From Saccopteryx bilineata (lineage: Eukaryota > Chordata > Mammalia > Chiroptera > Emballonuridae), in the NCBI RefSeq assembly GCF_036850765.1, contig NC_089490.1:109065074-109129073 (forward strand): DNA of 64,000 nt, given 5' to 3'. Positions 23,246 to 35,224 of the stretch are shown here, in pieces (the first letter of the stretch is position 1; the number at the start of each line of letters is the position of its first letter). The position numbers and the translations under genes were made by a program. The notes under the pieces are model-generated. The model made no database searches, was not told the DNA's origin, and was given only the letters and a program-made list of their open reading frames with translations.

Positions 23246-24167
23246 GAGAGAGAGAAGATGGCAGCGGAGTAGGCGGATGTACAGACACCCAGCTCTCAAC
23301 ACCAAACTGGAACACAAATCAATTTAGAAAAAATCAGCATGAAAAACCAACACTGAACTGCAAGAACAGCTCTCAAAAACCAAGGAGCAAAGAGGAAGCC
23401 ACAATAATCCTGGTAAGGAGTGCCTGAATCTCCTCTGCTTACAGGAAGGGAAGGAGGGGGGTGAGGCTGAGAGCCCAGAGAGGATTTCACAGAGGAAAAA
23501 GAGCAGAAACTACTGCTCACAGCCACTTACCTGGCGACCAGGGAGCAAGGTGGGTTGAAAAGACCAGCTTATCTCCCAAGTGGAAAAGACAGGGAGAGGG
23601 ACAGACTGTGAGGGGCTAAGGTATGCAAGAAACAAAATAAAAAAGCTGACTCATTCGTGCTGGAGGCGGCCATAGCTGGGGGAGGGACTGAACCTTTCAC
23701 AAAACAGAGCTGAAGTGCTTCCAGATCAGAGATCTCCGGACATCTATCCAGCTCCAATCAGCACAACAAGACACAGCTGAAAACAAGAAGTGGGGAGGAG
23801 GGGCAGTAACTCAGGTCTCCATGGAGATCTGAGATACACCTCCCCCTACTGAAGCTGAGAGAAAAAACCCTGCCCCCAGTGAGATTAGTTTGAGGAAGAG
23901 ACCTTCAGCGTCTCAGGTTACACCCACAGCATTCCTGGATACAGTTTCAAGGAAGCCCCCTGCTGAGATCAGTTAACAAGACTATCACCTGTTAAGAAAA
24001 CAAACAAATCAAGACTTCAAAGCTGCCCAAATCCGAAAGTGGATTACAAATAATAGCTGATACCAACCCACAAAGACCTAAAAATAACACAACTGAAAAC
24101 TGGAGGCAGACAACACCAAGCCTAGACTCAATCAACTCTACAATTAAAAAAATAAAAGAAGAAGAAG
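23246..24167 (+). promoter_or_regulatory. L1-A 5' UTR
   Basis: About 0.9 kb of non-coding L1 sequence starts with a GAGAGAGAGAAGATGGCAGC block. Its AAGATGGC core is the YY1-binding type found at the start of many mammalian L1s. It leads into the ORF1 start after a run of AAAATAAAAGAAGAAGAAG. Confidence 0.7.
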
Positions 24168-25061
24168 ATGAGAAAACAAAGGAGTGCAATCCAAATGAAA
24201 CCACAAGAGACGCTTTCGAGAGATGAACTGAGTGATATGGAAATAATCAAACTTCCAGATGCGGAGTTCAAAATAATGATTGTAAGGATGCTTAGGGATC
24301 TTAGAACAACAATGGAGGGGGAGTTTGAAAACCTAAATAAAGAAATAGCAAGTATAAAAAAGAATCAGTTGGAGACGACAAATACAATATCAGAAATAAA
24401 GACCACAATGGAAGGAATTAAAAACAGGATAGATAGAGCAGAGGATCGAATCAGCGAGTTAGAAGACAACTGGAATGAAGGCATGAAAGCAGAGAAGAAA
24501 AGAGAAAAAAGACTCAAAAAGTCAGAGGAAACTCTTAGAGAGCTCTGTGACAACATGAAGAGAAATAACATCCGCATCATAGGGGTTCCTGAAGAAGAAG
24601 AAAAAGAACAAGGGATAGAGACTTTGTTCAATCATATCATAGCTGAAAACTTCCCTAAATTAATGCAAGAGAAACTCTCACAAATCCAAGAAGCACAGAG
24701 GACTCCATTAAAGAGAAACCCAAAGAAACCTACACCAAGACACATCATAATTAAAATACCAAAGCTAAGCGATAAAGAGAAAATATTAAAAGCTGCAAGA
24801 GAAAAAAAAGTTATCACCTACAAAGGAGCCCCCATAAGGATGACATCTGACTTTTCAACAGAAACACTTGAGGCCAGAAGGGAATGGCAAGAAATATTCA
24901 AAGTAATGCAGAACAAGAACCTACAACCAAGAATACTTTATCCAGCAAGGCTATCGTTTAAAATTGAAGGAGAAATAAAAAGCTTCCCAGACAAAAAACA
25001 ACTCAAGGAATTCATTACAACCAAACCAATGCTGCAGGAAATATTAAGGGGCCTGGTGTAA
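24168..25061 (+). CDS. L1-A ORF1 protein (RNA-binding chaperone), 297 aa
   Basis: An uninterrupted frame for the L1 ORF1p, the trimeric nucleic-acid chaperone of the L1 ribonucleoprotein. Residues about 45-130 form a Lys/Glu-rich heptad region (coiled coil). A central RNA-recognition domain carries NIRIIGVPEEEEKEQG, and a C-terminal domain contains RRMTSDFS-like and QPRILYPARLSF blocks. It is shorter at the N-terminus than many mammalian ORF1ps (about 330-340 aa). It is followed after 66 bp by ORF2. Whether it is translated from this copy is unknown. Confidence 0.9.
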   Translation: MRKQRSAIQMKPQETLSRDELSDMEIIKLPDAEFKIMIVRMLRDLRTTMEGEFENLNKEIASIKKNQLETTNTISEIKTTMEGIKNRIDRAEDRISELEDNWNEGMKAEKKREKRLKKSEETLRELCDNMKRNNIRIIGVPEEEEKEQGIETLFNHIIAENFPKLMQEKLSQIQEAQRTPLKRNPKKPTPRHIIIKIPKLSDKEKILKAAREKKVITYKGAPIRMTSDFSTETLEARREWQEIFKVMQNKNLQPRILYPARLSFKIEGEIKSFPDKKQLKEFITTKPMLQEILRGLV

Positions 25062-25127
25062 ACAGATAAAGTGGGAAAAGAATACAGAAAAAAAAAAAGA
25101 AAAAGGAATACACCTTTAAAGAAGAAA

Positions 25128-28100
25128 ATGGCAATAAACAACTACATATCAATAATAACCTTAAATGTAAATGGATTAAATGATCCAATCAAAAGACATA
25201 GGGTAGCTGCGTGGATAAGAAAACAGGACCCATACATATGTTGTCTACAAGAGACACACCTTAGAACAAAAGACACACACAGATTGAAGGTAAAAGGATG
25301 GAAAAAAATGTTTCATGCAAACGGAAATGAAAAAAAAGCTGGGGTAGCAATACTTATATCAGACAAATTGGACTTTAAAACAAAGGATATAGTAAGAGAT
25401 AAAGAAGGCCACTACATAATGATAAAGGGAGTAATCCAACAGGAAGATATAACTATTATAAATATCTATGCACCTAATATAGGAGCACCCAAATATATAA
25501 AACAGATTTTGATGGATTTAAAGGGCGAGATCAACAGCAATACTATAATAGTAGGAGATTTCAATACCCCACTAACATCACTAGATAGATCCTCAAGAAA
25601 GAAAATTAACAAAGAAACAGCAGACTTATTGGAAACACTAGATCAACTCGATTTAATAGATATCTTCAGAACCTTTCACCCTAAAGCAGCAGAATATACA
25701 TTCTTTTCAAGTGCTCATGGTACATTCTCTAGGATAGACCACATGTTAGGGCACAAAAGTGCTCTCAACAAATTTAAGAAGACTGAAATCATATCAAGCA
25801 CTTTCTCCGATCACAACGGCATGAAACTAGAAATGAATCACAGCAGAAAAGCTCAAAAATTCTCAAACACATGGAAACTAAATAGCAGGGTGTTAAATAA
25901 TGAATGGATTAAGAATGAGATCAAAGAAGAAATTAAGAAATTCCTAGAAACGAATGACAATGAGCATACAACAACTCAAAATTTATGGGACACAGCGAAA
26001 GCAGTGCTGAGAGGGAAGTTCATAGCACTACAGGCACACTTTCAGAAGCTAGAAAAAGCTCAAATAAACAACTTAACCCTGCATCTAAAAGAATTAGAAA
26101 AAGAACAGCAAGTAAAGCCCAAATGTAGTAGAAGGAAGGAAATAATAAAGATCAGAGCAGAAATAAATGACATAGAGGCTAAAGAAACAATACAGAGGAT
26201 CAATGAAACTAGGAGCTGGTTCTTTGAAAAGGTAAACAAGATTGATGCACCTTTAAGTAAACTCACCAAGAAAAAGAGAGAGAGGACTCAAATAAATAAA
26301 ATTAGAAACGAGAGTGGAGAAATAACAACTGACACAACAGAAATACAAAATATTGTAAGAAAATACTATGAAGAACTGTATGTCAAAAAACTAGACAACC
26401 TAGATGAAATGGACAAATTCCTTGAAACGTACAATCTTCCAAAAATCAATCTGGAAGAATCAGAAAACTTAAACAGACCAATTACACCAAAGGAGATCGA
26501 AACAGTTATCAAAAAACTCCCAACAAAGAAAAGTCCGGGGCCCGATGGCTTCACAATGGAATTCTACCAAATATTCAAAGAAGAACTAACTCCTATCCTT
26601 CTCAAACTATTTCAAAAAATTTAAGAGGAAGGAAGACTTCCAAGCTCCTTTTATGAGGTGAGCATAATTCTGATTCCAAAACCAGGCAAAGACCACACAA
26701 AGAAAGAAAATTATAGGCCAATATCTCTGATGAATATAGATGCTAAAATCCTCAACAAAATATTAGCAAACCGGATCCAACAATATATGGAAAAAATCAT
26801 ACACCATGATCAAGTGGGATTTATTCTGGGGAGGCAAGGCTGGTACAATATTCGTAAATCAATCAATGTGATTCATCACATAAACAAAAAGAAGGAGAAA
26901 AACCATATGATAATTTCAATAGATGCAGAAAAAGCATTAGATAAAATCCAGCACCCATTCATGATCAAAACTCTCAGCAAAGTGGGAATACAGGGAACAT
27001 ACCTCAACATGATAAAAGCCATCTATGACAAACCCACAGCCAACATCATACTCAATGGGCAAAAATTAAAAGCAATCCCCTTAAGATCAGGAACAAGGTA
27101 GGGGTGCCCCCTTTCACCACTCTTATTTAACATAGTCCTGGAAGTCCTAGCCACAGCAATCAGACAAGAAGAAGAAATAAAAGGCATTCAAGTTGGAAAA
27201 GAAGAAGTAAAACTATCATTATTTGCAGATGATATGATATTGTATATAGAAAACCCTAAAGTCTCAGTCAAAAAACTACTGGACCTGATAAATTCAGCAA
27301 AGTGGCAGGATATAAAATCAATACACAGAAATCAGAAGCATTTTTATACACCAACAATGAACAGTCAGAAAGAGAAATTAAGGAAACAATCCCCTTCACA
27401 ATTACAACCAAAAAAATAAAGTACCTAGGAGTAAACTTAACCAAGGAGACTAAAGACTTGTACTCGGAAAATTACAAAACATTGATAAAAGAAATCAAGG
27501 AAGATACTAACAAGTGGAAGCATATACCGTGCTCATGGTTAGGAAGAATAAACATCATTAAAATGTCTATATTACCCAAAGCAATTTATAAATTCAATGC
27601 AATACCAATTAAAATACCAATGACATACTTCAAAGATATAGAACACATATTCCAAAAATTTATATGGAACCAAAAAAGGACACGAATAGCCTCAGCAATC
27701 TTAAAAAAGAAGAATAAAGTGGGAGGTATCACACTTCCTGATATCAAGTTATACTACAAGCCCATTGTACTCAAAACAGCCTGGTACTGGCATAAGAACA
27801 GGCATATAGATCAATGGAATAGAACAGAGAACCCAGAAATAAACCCACAGTTCTATGGACAACTGATATTTGACAAAGGAGGTAAGGAAATACAATGGAG
27901 TAAAGACAGCCTCTTTAACAAATGGTGTTGGGAAAATTGGACAGCTACCTGCAAAAAAATGAAACTAGATCACCAGCTTACACCACTCACAAAAATAAAC
28001 TCAAAATGGATAAAAGACTTGAATGTAGGCCGTGAAACCATAAGCATCTTAGAAGAAAACATAGGCAGTAAGCTCTCCGACATCTCTCGGAGCAATATAT

Positions 28101-28918
28101 TTGCTGATTTATCTCCACGGGGAAGTGAAATAAAAGACAGGATAAACAAATGGGACTATATCAAACTAAAAAGCTTTTGCACAGCTAAAGACAACAAGAA
28201 CAGAATAAAAAGACAAACTACACAATGGGAGAACATATTTGACAATACGTCTGATAAGGGGTTAATAACCAAAATTTATAAAGAACTTGTAAAACTCAAC
28301 ACCAGGAAGACAAACAACCCAATCCAAAAATGGGCAAAAGAGATGAATAGACACTTCTCCAAAGAGGACATACAGATGGCCAATAGGCATATGAAAAAAT
28401 GCTCAACATCACTAATCATTAGAGAAATGCAAATTAAAACCACAATGAGATATCACCTTACACCAGTCAGAATGGCGCTTATCAACAAAACAACACAGAA
28501 TAAGTGCTGGCGAGGATGTGGAGAAAAGGGGACCCTCCTGCACTGCTGGTGGGAATGCAGACTGGTGCAGCCACTGTGGAAAACAGTATGGAGATTCCTC
28601 AAAAAACTGAAAATCGAACCGCCTTTTGACCCAGCTATCCCACTTTTAGGAATATACCCCAAGGACACCATAGAACGGCTCGAAAAGGAGAAATGCACCC
28701 GCATGTTTGTGGCAGCATTGTTCACAATAGCGAAGATCTGGAAACAGCCCAAGTGTCCGTCAGAGGACGAGTGGATTAAAAAACTTTGGTACATATATAC
28801 TATGGAATACTACTCAGCCATAAGAAATGATGACATCGGATCATTTACAATAACATGGATGGACCTTGATAACATTATACGGAGTGAAATAAGTAAATCA
28901 GAAAAAAAACTGAGATGA
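25128..28918 (+). pseudogene. L1-A ORF2 (endonuclease and reverse transcriptase), broken
   Basis: The start ATG at 25128 gives [18 protein letters not shown], the APE-type endonuclease opening. [20 protein letters not shown] and a SDHNG active-site block follow, then reverse transcriptase motifs including FADDMILY, and the C-terminal Cys-rich block beginning CWRGCGEKG. Breaks are a TAA at 26622-26624, a TAG at 27102-27104 (in the [10 protein letters not shown] block, at the Gln position) and a 4-bp loss near 27288, where one TAAA unit of a TAAATAAA run is missing. After that the frame continues in another phase from about 27302 to 28918. No full-length protein is possible. Confidence 0.93.
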
Positions 28919-29218
28919 ATCCATACATAGAAGGGACATAAAAATGAGACTCAGAGACATGAACAAGAATGTGATGGCAACAGGGGTGGGGGGGTTGGGG
29001 GAGGGGGGAGGGGGTGAAGAAGGAGAGAGGGGTTAGGGGAGGGGAGGGGCACAAAGAAAACCAGATAGAAGGTGACAGAAGACAATTTAACTTTGCGGGA
29101 GGGGTATACAGCACAATCAAATGTCAAAATAATCTAGAGATATTTTCTCTCAACATATGTACCCTGATTTATCAATGTCACTGCATTAAATTTAATAAAA
29201 AATATTAATATTAAAAAA
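28919..29218 (+). other. L1-A 3' UTR with G-rich polypurine tract and A tail
   Basis: Runs of four to nine G in the purine tract at about 28980-29050 could form G-quadruplexes. The closing block (AATCAAATGTCAAAATAATC, then CTGATTTATCAATGTCACTG) is shared with L1-B, L1-C and the stub between them. The tail is TTAATAAAAAATATTAATAT followed by A residues. Confidence 0.85.
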
Positions 29219-29232
29219 AAAAACAGAGACTA
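29219..29232. repeat. 3' target-site duplication of L1-A
   Basis: An exact second copy of AAAAACAGAGACTA, which confirms the borders of the chimeric element. Confidence 0.93.
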
Positions 29233-29882
29233 ACAGTTTGATGATACAGTGGAAAGACAGTAAATCTTAAAAAGGATAGGGCAGATCAACAATTAAGTAT
29301 AGCTCTTTAGAGGAAAGGTAGAGAGAAACAAAAGTCCTAAACAAAATGTGAAAGGGAACAGTGTTTTAATTCAATAGAGAGTACAACATACTCAGAGTTG
29401 TCAAGAACACAGATCTGCCTTGGAATATAAAATGTGGTCAACAAGGAGTCCTTGTCACATTCCATAGGTTTTATAGTTGTCTGTATTATGCAATACCTTC
29501 AGTTACAACCCTCATCGATTATAATTGGTTATGTTGTTCTTTCCTTTGTATTTGCTATTGCAGTGTTGCAAGCCTATTTCTAAAAGACTGACAACAGTTC
29601 CTGTCACTTGTTACCCAATGTAATATTCTTTAAACCAGAGACATGATTCCATCTATATTTGAAATAGAAAGAAATAGGACAATTATCACACTGGAGACTG
29701 TGTCAAGAAGTTGCCAGTTTCTTTGGCATGACTCATTTTCCTTGTAAAGATGTTTTGCCTTCAAAATTATGGTAAATCTTTTTTTTTACCCAAAGTGACT
29801 AGTATATTTATGTACACACACATATATTTAACACATTTTCTTTTTTTTTATATTTAGAATATACAAGGACATTGAACACTAT
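29233..29882. other. Intergenic DNA between L1-A and L1-B
   Basis: No supported feature in about 650 bp. Confidence 0.5.
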
Positions 29883-29897
29883 AAAAAATACTAACTA

Positions 29898-31760
29898 GTG
29901 ACATCAGAGAAATGGCGCCGCGAGGAGTGCTCCCGATACCTCTTCCTGAAACTTCAACAATCAACAACTAGAGACAGAAAAACAATCTCAGGAGCATCTG
30001 AAATACACATACATCAAACAAAAGTACAACTGGGCAAAAAGGTGGCTGAATCCACTCTGAAGGAAATAAGATAGAGAACAGAGTATTCCACTTTCCTCAC
30101 TGACCTGAGCAAGGGATGCTTTCACTAGGAACTCAGAGAAAGTGATGGCTGCAGGCACAGAAGAAGCTGGGCTAGGGCAGAGATGTTCAAGCAGAGGAGA
30201 GAATGCGCCCAAGCTCAGCCCACACAGAGCTAACCCCAGCAGAGGTGGGTGAACAGTTGCCTTCTTTACTCCCGATATCCCAGTCAGCAAACATGGACAG
30301 TGTGCAAATGGATCCACCTGGCACTTTGGGCGTGGGTGCCTGCCTTCCCGGATGGAAGTGCTGGGTCAGAGACTGTCAGTAGTGATCCTCTGTGTGGGCT
30401 GTGACCAGAGTTTCTGAATAATCCCGGCTTTCCATACAACAACACGCGGTAAGTGCACAAAAGCTGGCTTCCCTACATCAGACCTGTCTGGGCGTGACAC
30501 CTCCACCAGCCATACAGGCTAACAAAGCACACTGTTGGGGAGGAGAACTGCAGAAGTGGTGGGGGGGAAGGGAGCACAGGCAGCTTGCAAACAGCCCTGA
30601 AGAGCAGACCTGTGGAGTGCTGAGACATACTAGACATGCCCGGAGGCTCACAAAAAGACACCTGAAAGGCAATCAGCTCCTAGCCCTGCCTGATTACACT
30701 GGCAGCTCTGGCTGGCAAAGCCTTACCCAGAACCCTGCATTGAGTAGGGATAGAGGGGAGATTTGGCAGCTCTTAGAGCCTCTTGCTCTCCAGACAGTGG
30801 TTGGGGCAACTTCACAGCTGGGTCCCAGGCTGGTGGTTCAGGAAGGAGAGATTTGGGGAGAGGTTCTGGGAAAATGGACTCTCCCATGGTTGGAGTCTGC
30901 AAATACTAACAAGCCCTGCCTACCAACGGGACTGAGACCTAGTTTATGTCATCAGCATAGCAACACAAAAGCAACTCTCTGCCTAAGAGTTCCACAGGGG
31001 CTGAACCTGGGGTACCACACCACCAGACAAAAAGAGAGAGAAGAAAGAAAAAAGAATACGTTAACTTCTCAAAACCAGGAAAAACCCACAGTCTTTAAAA
31101 CTTTTTCAATTTTTTTTATTTTTTTATCTTTTTTTTTCCTTCCACCTTGGTCATTTTATCTCTTTCCATTTTATTCTTTTCTTTTTTTTTTTTTTTTGAA
31201 CGTTATTACCCATAGGTGTTACATTTTCCTTTTTTTTCTTTTTCTATGAGTGTTACATTTCAAAAAACTTAACTCAAATTTTTTGTCTCTCTATTTTTGT
31301 TTCTTCTTTTCTCTTTCACTTTTTCTCTCATTTGAATCTCACCCACAAACAAGTTATTTTATTCTAGATTCAAATTTTTTCTTTGTGGCATTTTGTGTGC
31401 TTTTTACTTCATTTTTATCTCTTCAGCATTTCCCCCAACTACAGCTCTTCATTCTATAGTTTTTGTGCCACTTAATACAATAGAATTTTCATCTTTCACT
31501 GTATTTTTTCTTTTTTCTCTTTTCTGTTATACTAATTCTATCATTCAACAAATTATTTTATTCTTGATCCAAATTTCTTCCTGTGGCATTTTGTAAGTTC
31601 TTGTCTTGTTTTTTGCCTTTGTCACTCCATCCCAACCCAGGCCATCAGTTCTACATATTTTTGTTCCACTTAGCATAATAGAATATTCAGTTTTTCACTG
31701 AATTTTCTCAAAAAAAATTTTATCAACTCTTATTAGTGTTATTAACAATACCACTCTCAA
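29898..31760 (+). promoter_or_regulatory. L1-B 5' UTR with degraded CRE and YY1-type start, and T-rich 3' half
   Basis: TGACATCA (29899-29906) is a one-base variant of a CRE, and AAATGGCGCC follows at 29910. In L1-C the same place has an intact TGACGTCA. From about 31100 to 31740 the sense strand is extremely T-rich, and L1-C has the same in its sense orientation. The long frame at 30494-31249 runs into this T-rich tract and has no recognisable domain. Confidence 0.75.
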
Positions 31761-32747
31761 ATGTCAATAAAGAAAAATAAATTGAATATCATGAATACAA
31801 AAGACAGCAATGTAGCTCAGATAGATAAGGAAAAATCTAAAGAAAAAAATTTCAGTGACTTAGAAACCTTGGAGTTAAATGACAGAGAATTTAAAATTGA
31901 AGCCCTAAATATACTCAGGGATATACAAGAAAACACAGAAAAGCAATTTAGGAAGCTCAAGAAACAATTCAATAAACAGAAAGAATACTTCATCAAGGAA
32001 ATTAAAACTATGAAAACGAATCAAACAGAGATGAAAAACTCAGTTCATGAGCTGAAAAATGAGGTAACAAGTTTAGCCAATAGAACAGGCCAGATAGAGG
32101 TGAGAATTAGTGACATAGAAGATGGGCAACTAGAGGTCCTAGAGAGAGAAGAGGAAAGAGACTCACAAATTTAAAAAAATGAGATAGCCCTATAGGAATA
32201 GTCTGACTCCATCAGAAAGACCAACATAAGAATAGTGGGTATATCACAAGGAGAAGAGAGAGAAAATGAAATGAAGAACATATTCAAATAAATAATAGAT
32301 GAGAACTTCCCAAGCCTGTGGAAAGAACTAAAGCCTCGAATTCAAGGAGCAAACAGAACACTGAGTTATCTTAACCCTAACAAAGCTACACTAAGACACA
32401 TCATAATGAAATTGGCACAAACCAATGACAAAGAAAAAATTCTCAAGGCATCCAGTGAAAAGAAGAATACAACATGTAAAGGAAGGCCCATTAGAGTATC
32501 AACAGATTTCTCAGCAGAAACTCTACAAGCAAGAAGAGAGTGGACCCCAATATTTAAAGTTCTGAAAGAGAGGAATTTCCAGCCAAGAATACTATTCCCA
32601 TCACAGCTATCCTTTAAATACAAAGGAGAAATAAAAACATTCACAGATACAGAAAAGATGAGGGAATTTATCACCAGAAAACCCCAACTTCAGGAAATAC
32701 TAAAAGGGGTTTTCTGACCAGACACAAAGAACAAAACAAAACTATAA
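31761..32747 (+). pseudogene. L1-B ORF1 relic
   Basis: Two in-phase open parts (31761-32174 and 32406-32717) match L1-C ORF1, with the same opening (SIKKNKLNIMNTKD versus PIRKRKSNIMDTKE). At least four nonsense codons lie between them (a TAA at 32172, two TAGs near 32193 and a TAA near 32289). A premature TGA at 32715 cuts off the last few codons. Confidence 0.88.
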
Positions 32748-33070
32748 GTAAAAGCTCCATCAAGATCACAAAAAACAAGATTAATGTGTGACAAAGAAAC
32801 AAAAAATGGGAGAGGACAAAGATTAACAGTAGCAAAGGAGAATGGAGTGCAGAAGCACTCATAAGATAATGTCTTACAATGAAAATGATATGTATGGTTT
32901 TCATTACTTCATGGTAACTACCCTTGAAAAAACCAACACAGAAGGACATAGCTTGAGAAAAGAAGTAACAGAGAAAAAAGTGTGGATTACAACCAAACAA
33001 AAACAAATGATAGAAAAATAAAAGAGAAGAACCAAACAAGATACAAAACTATCAGAAAGCAATATATAAA

Positions 33071-34908
33071 ATGGCAATAGAAAACACTCAAATGTCAATA
33101 ATTATACGAAACGAAAATGTATTGAACTCACCAATAAAAAGACACAGAGTAGCAGAATGGATTTAAAAAGAAAATCCAACTGTATGCTGCCTACAAGAAA
33201 CATGTCTAAGCTACAAGGATAAAAACAAATTCAAAGTGAAAGACTGGAAAACAAGCAAATAACATCCAAAAAAGGCATGTGTAGCAATACTCATATCTAA
33301 CAATGCTGACTACAAGACAGCAAAGTTAATCAGAGACAAAAATAATCATTTCATAATGATAAAGGGGACACTGAATCAAGAAGACATAACAATTCTTAAT
33401 ATATATGCACCAAACCAAGGAGCACCAAAATATATAAGACAGCTACTAACTGACCTAAAAACAAAAACCGACAAAAATACAATCATACTTGGAGACCTCA
33501 ATACACTGCTGACAGCTCTAGATCATTCATCCAAACAGAAAATTAATAAAGAAATATTGGCCTTAAATGAAACATTAGAACAATTGGATATGATAGACAT
33601 CTCCAGGACAATTCATTCCAAAGTGACAGAGTATACATTATTCTCTAGTGTACATGGAACATTCTCAAGAATTGACCATATGTTGGGCCACAAAAATAAC
33701 ATCAACAAATTCAGAAAGATTGACATTATACCAAACATATTTCTGATCATATCTGATCATAAAGCCTTGAAACTAGAATTCAACTAAAAAAAAGAGGCAA
33801 ACTAACCCACAAAAATGTGGAAACTAAACAACATACTTTTAAAAAATGAGTGGGTCAAAGAAGAAATAAGCACAGAGATAAAAAGATAAATACAGGCAAA
33901 TGAAAATAACAATACAACATATCAGAATGTCTGGGATGCAACAAAAGCAGTAATAAGAGGAAAGTTCATATCACTACAAAGCCTATATGAACAAACAAGA
34001 GAGAGCCCAAGTAAACCACTTAACTTCACACTTTAAAGAACTAGAAAAAGAAGAACAAAGACAACCCAAAACCAGCAGAAGAAAGGAAATAATAAAAATC
34101 AGAGCAGAAATAAATGAAATACAGAACAGAAAAACTATAGAACAACTTAATAAACAAAAAGCTGATTCTTTGAAAAGATCAACAAAATTGACAAACCCTT
34201 GGCAAGACTCACCAAGGAAAAAAGAGAAAAGACTGATATAAACAAAATCGAAAATGAAAGAGGAATAATCACCACAGACATCATAGATATACAAAGAATT
34301 ATTCTAGAATACTATGAATAACTATATGCCACCAAATTTAACAATATAGAGGAAATGGATAAATTCCTAGGACAATACAATCTCCCTAGACTGAGTCATG
34401 AAGAAGCAGAAAGCCTAAACGGACACATAAGCATGGAGGAAATAGAAACAACTACTAAAAACCTCCCCAAAAATAGAAGTCCAGGGCCAGATGGCTATAC
34501 TAGTGAATTCTATCAAACATTCAAAGAAGACTTGGTTCCTATTCTACTCAAAGTCTTCCAAAAAATTGAAGAAGAAGCAATTCTGCCAAACACATTTTAT
34601 GAGGCCAACATAACCCTTATACCAAAACTTGGCAAGGACAACACAGAAAAAGAAAACTACAGACCAATATCTCCAATGAACACAGATGCTAAAATACTAA
34701 ACAAAATACTAGCAAATTGAATACAACAATACATTAAAAAAATAATTCAGCATGATCAAGTAGGATTCATCCCAGAATAACAAGGATGGTTCAACATATG
34801 TAAAACGGTTAACATAATACACCATATCAACAAAACAAAGAACAAAAACCATATGATCTTAATAAATGCAGAAAGGCATTAGATAAAATATAACATCATT
34901 TTATGTTT
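33071..34908 (+). pseudogene. L1-B ORF2 relic, 5' half
   Basis: It starts ATGGCAATAGAAAACACTC, matching the L1-C ORF2 start. Endonuclease blocks ([24 protein letters not shown]) and the start of the reverse transcriptase domain ([16 protein letters not shown]) remain, across several stops and frameshifts. It is interrupted at 34909-34921 by the duplication made by the inserted stub, and the other half resumes at 42836. Confidence 0.9.
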
Positions 34909-34921
34909 AAAACACTTAACA
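34909..34921. repeat. Left target duplication of the L1 stub within L1-B ORF2
   Basis: AAAACACTTAACA recurs exactly at 42823-42835. Joining the flanks restores continuity of the host L1-B alignment. Confidence 0.92.
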
Positions 34922-35224
34922 CAACATAATCAAATGTCAAAATAGTCTGAAGATTTTTTTTTTAAATAAATTTTTATTAATGGTAATGGGATGACATTAA
35001 TAAATCAGGGTACATATATTCAAAAAAAATATGTCTAGGTTATTTTGTCATTAAATTATGTTGCGTACCCCTCGCCCAAAGTCAGATTGTCCTCCGCCAC
35101 CCTCTATCTACTTCTCTGTGCCCCTCCCCCTCCTCCTAACTCTCTCCCTCCCTCCCTCCCATGTCCTCCCTCCCCCCACCCCTGGTAACCACCACACTCT
35201 TGTCCATGTCTCTTAGTCTCATTT

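Larger units (their letters stand above)
23038..29218 (+). mobile_element. L1-A: full-length LINE-1 with an LTR-derived 5' end
   Basis: A 6.2-kb retrotransposon bounded by a perfect 14-bp duplication. Order: ERV R-U5 and primer-site segment (23038-23245), L1 5' UTR, ORF1 (24168-25061), a 66-bp spacer, ORF2 (25128-28918, broken), a 3' UTR with a G-rich purine tract, and an A-rich tail. ORF2 carries only two nonsense codons and one 4-bp deletion over 3.8 kb, so the copy is moderately young but dead. Its 3' UTR end is shared with L1-B and L1-C. Its ORFs are distinct from theirs, so it belongs to another L1 lineage. Confidence 0.93.

Noticed and set aside
30494..31249. 251-codon plus-strand open frame
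   Set aside because: It lies in the L1-B 5' UTR, has no known domain and runs into the T-rich tract as Phe/Leu-rich low complexity. Probably a chance frame.
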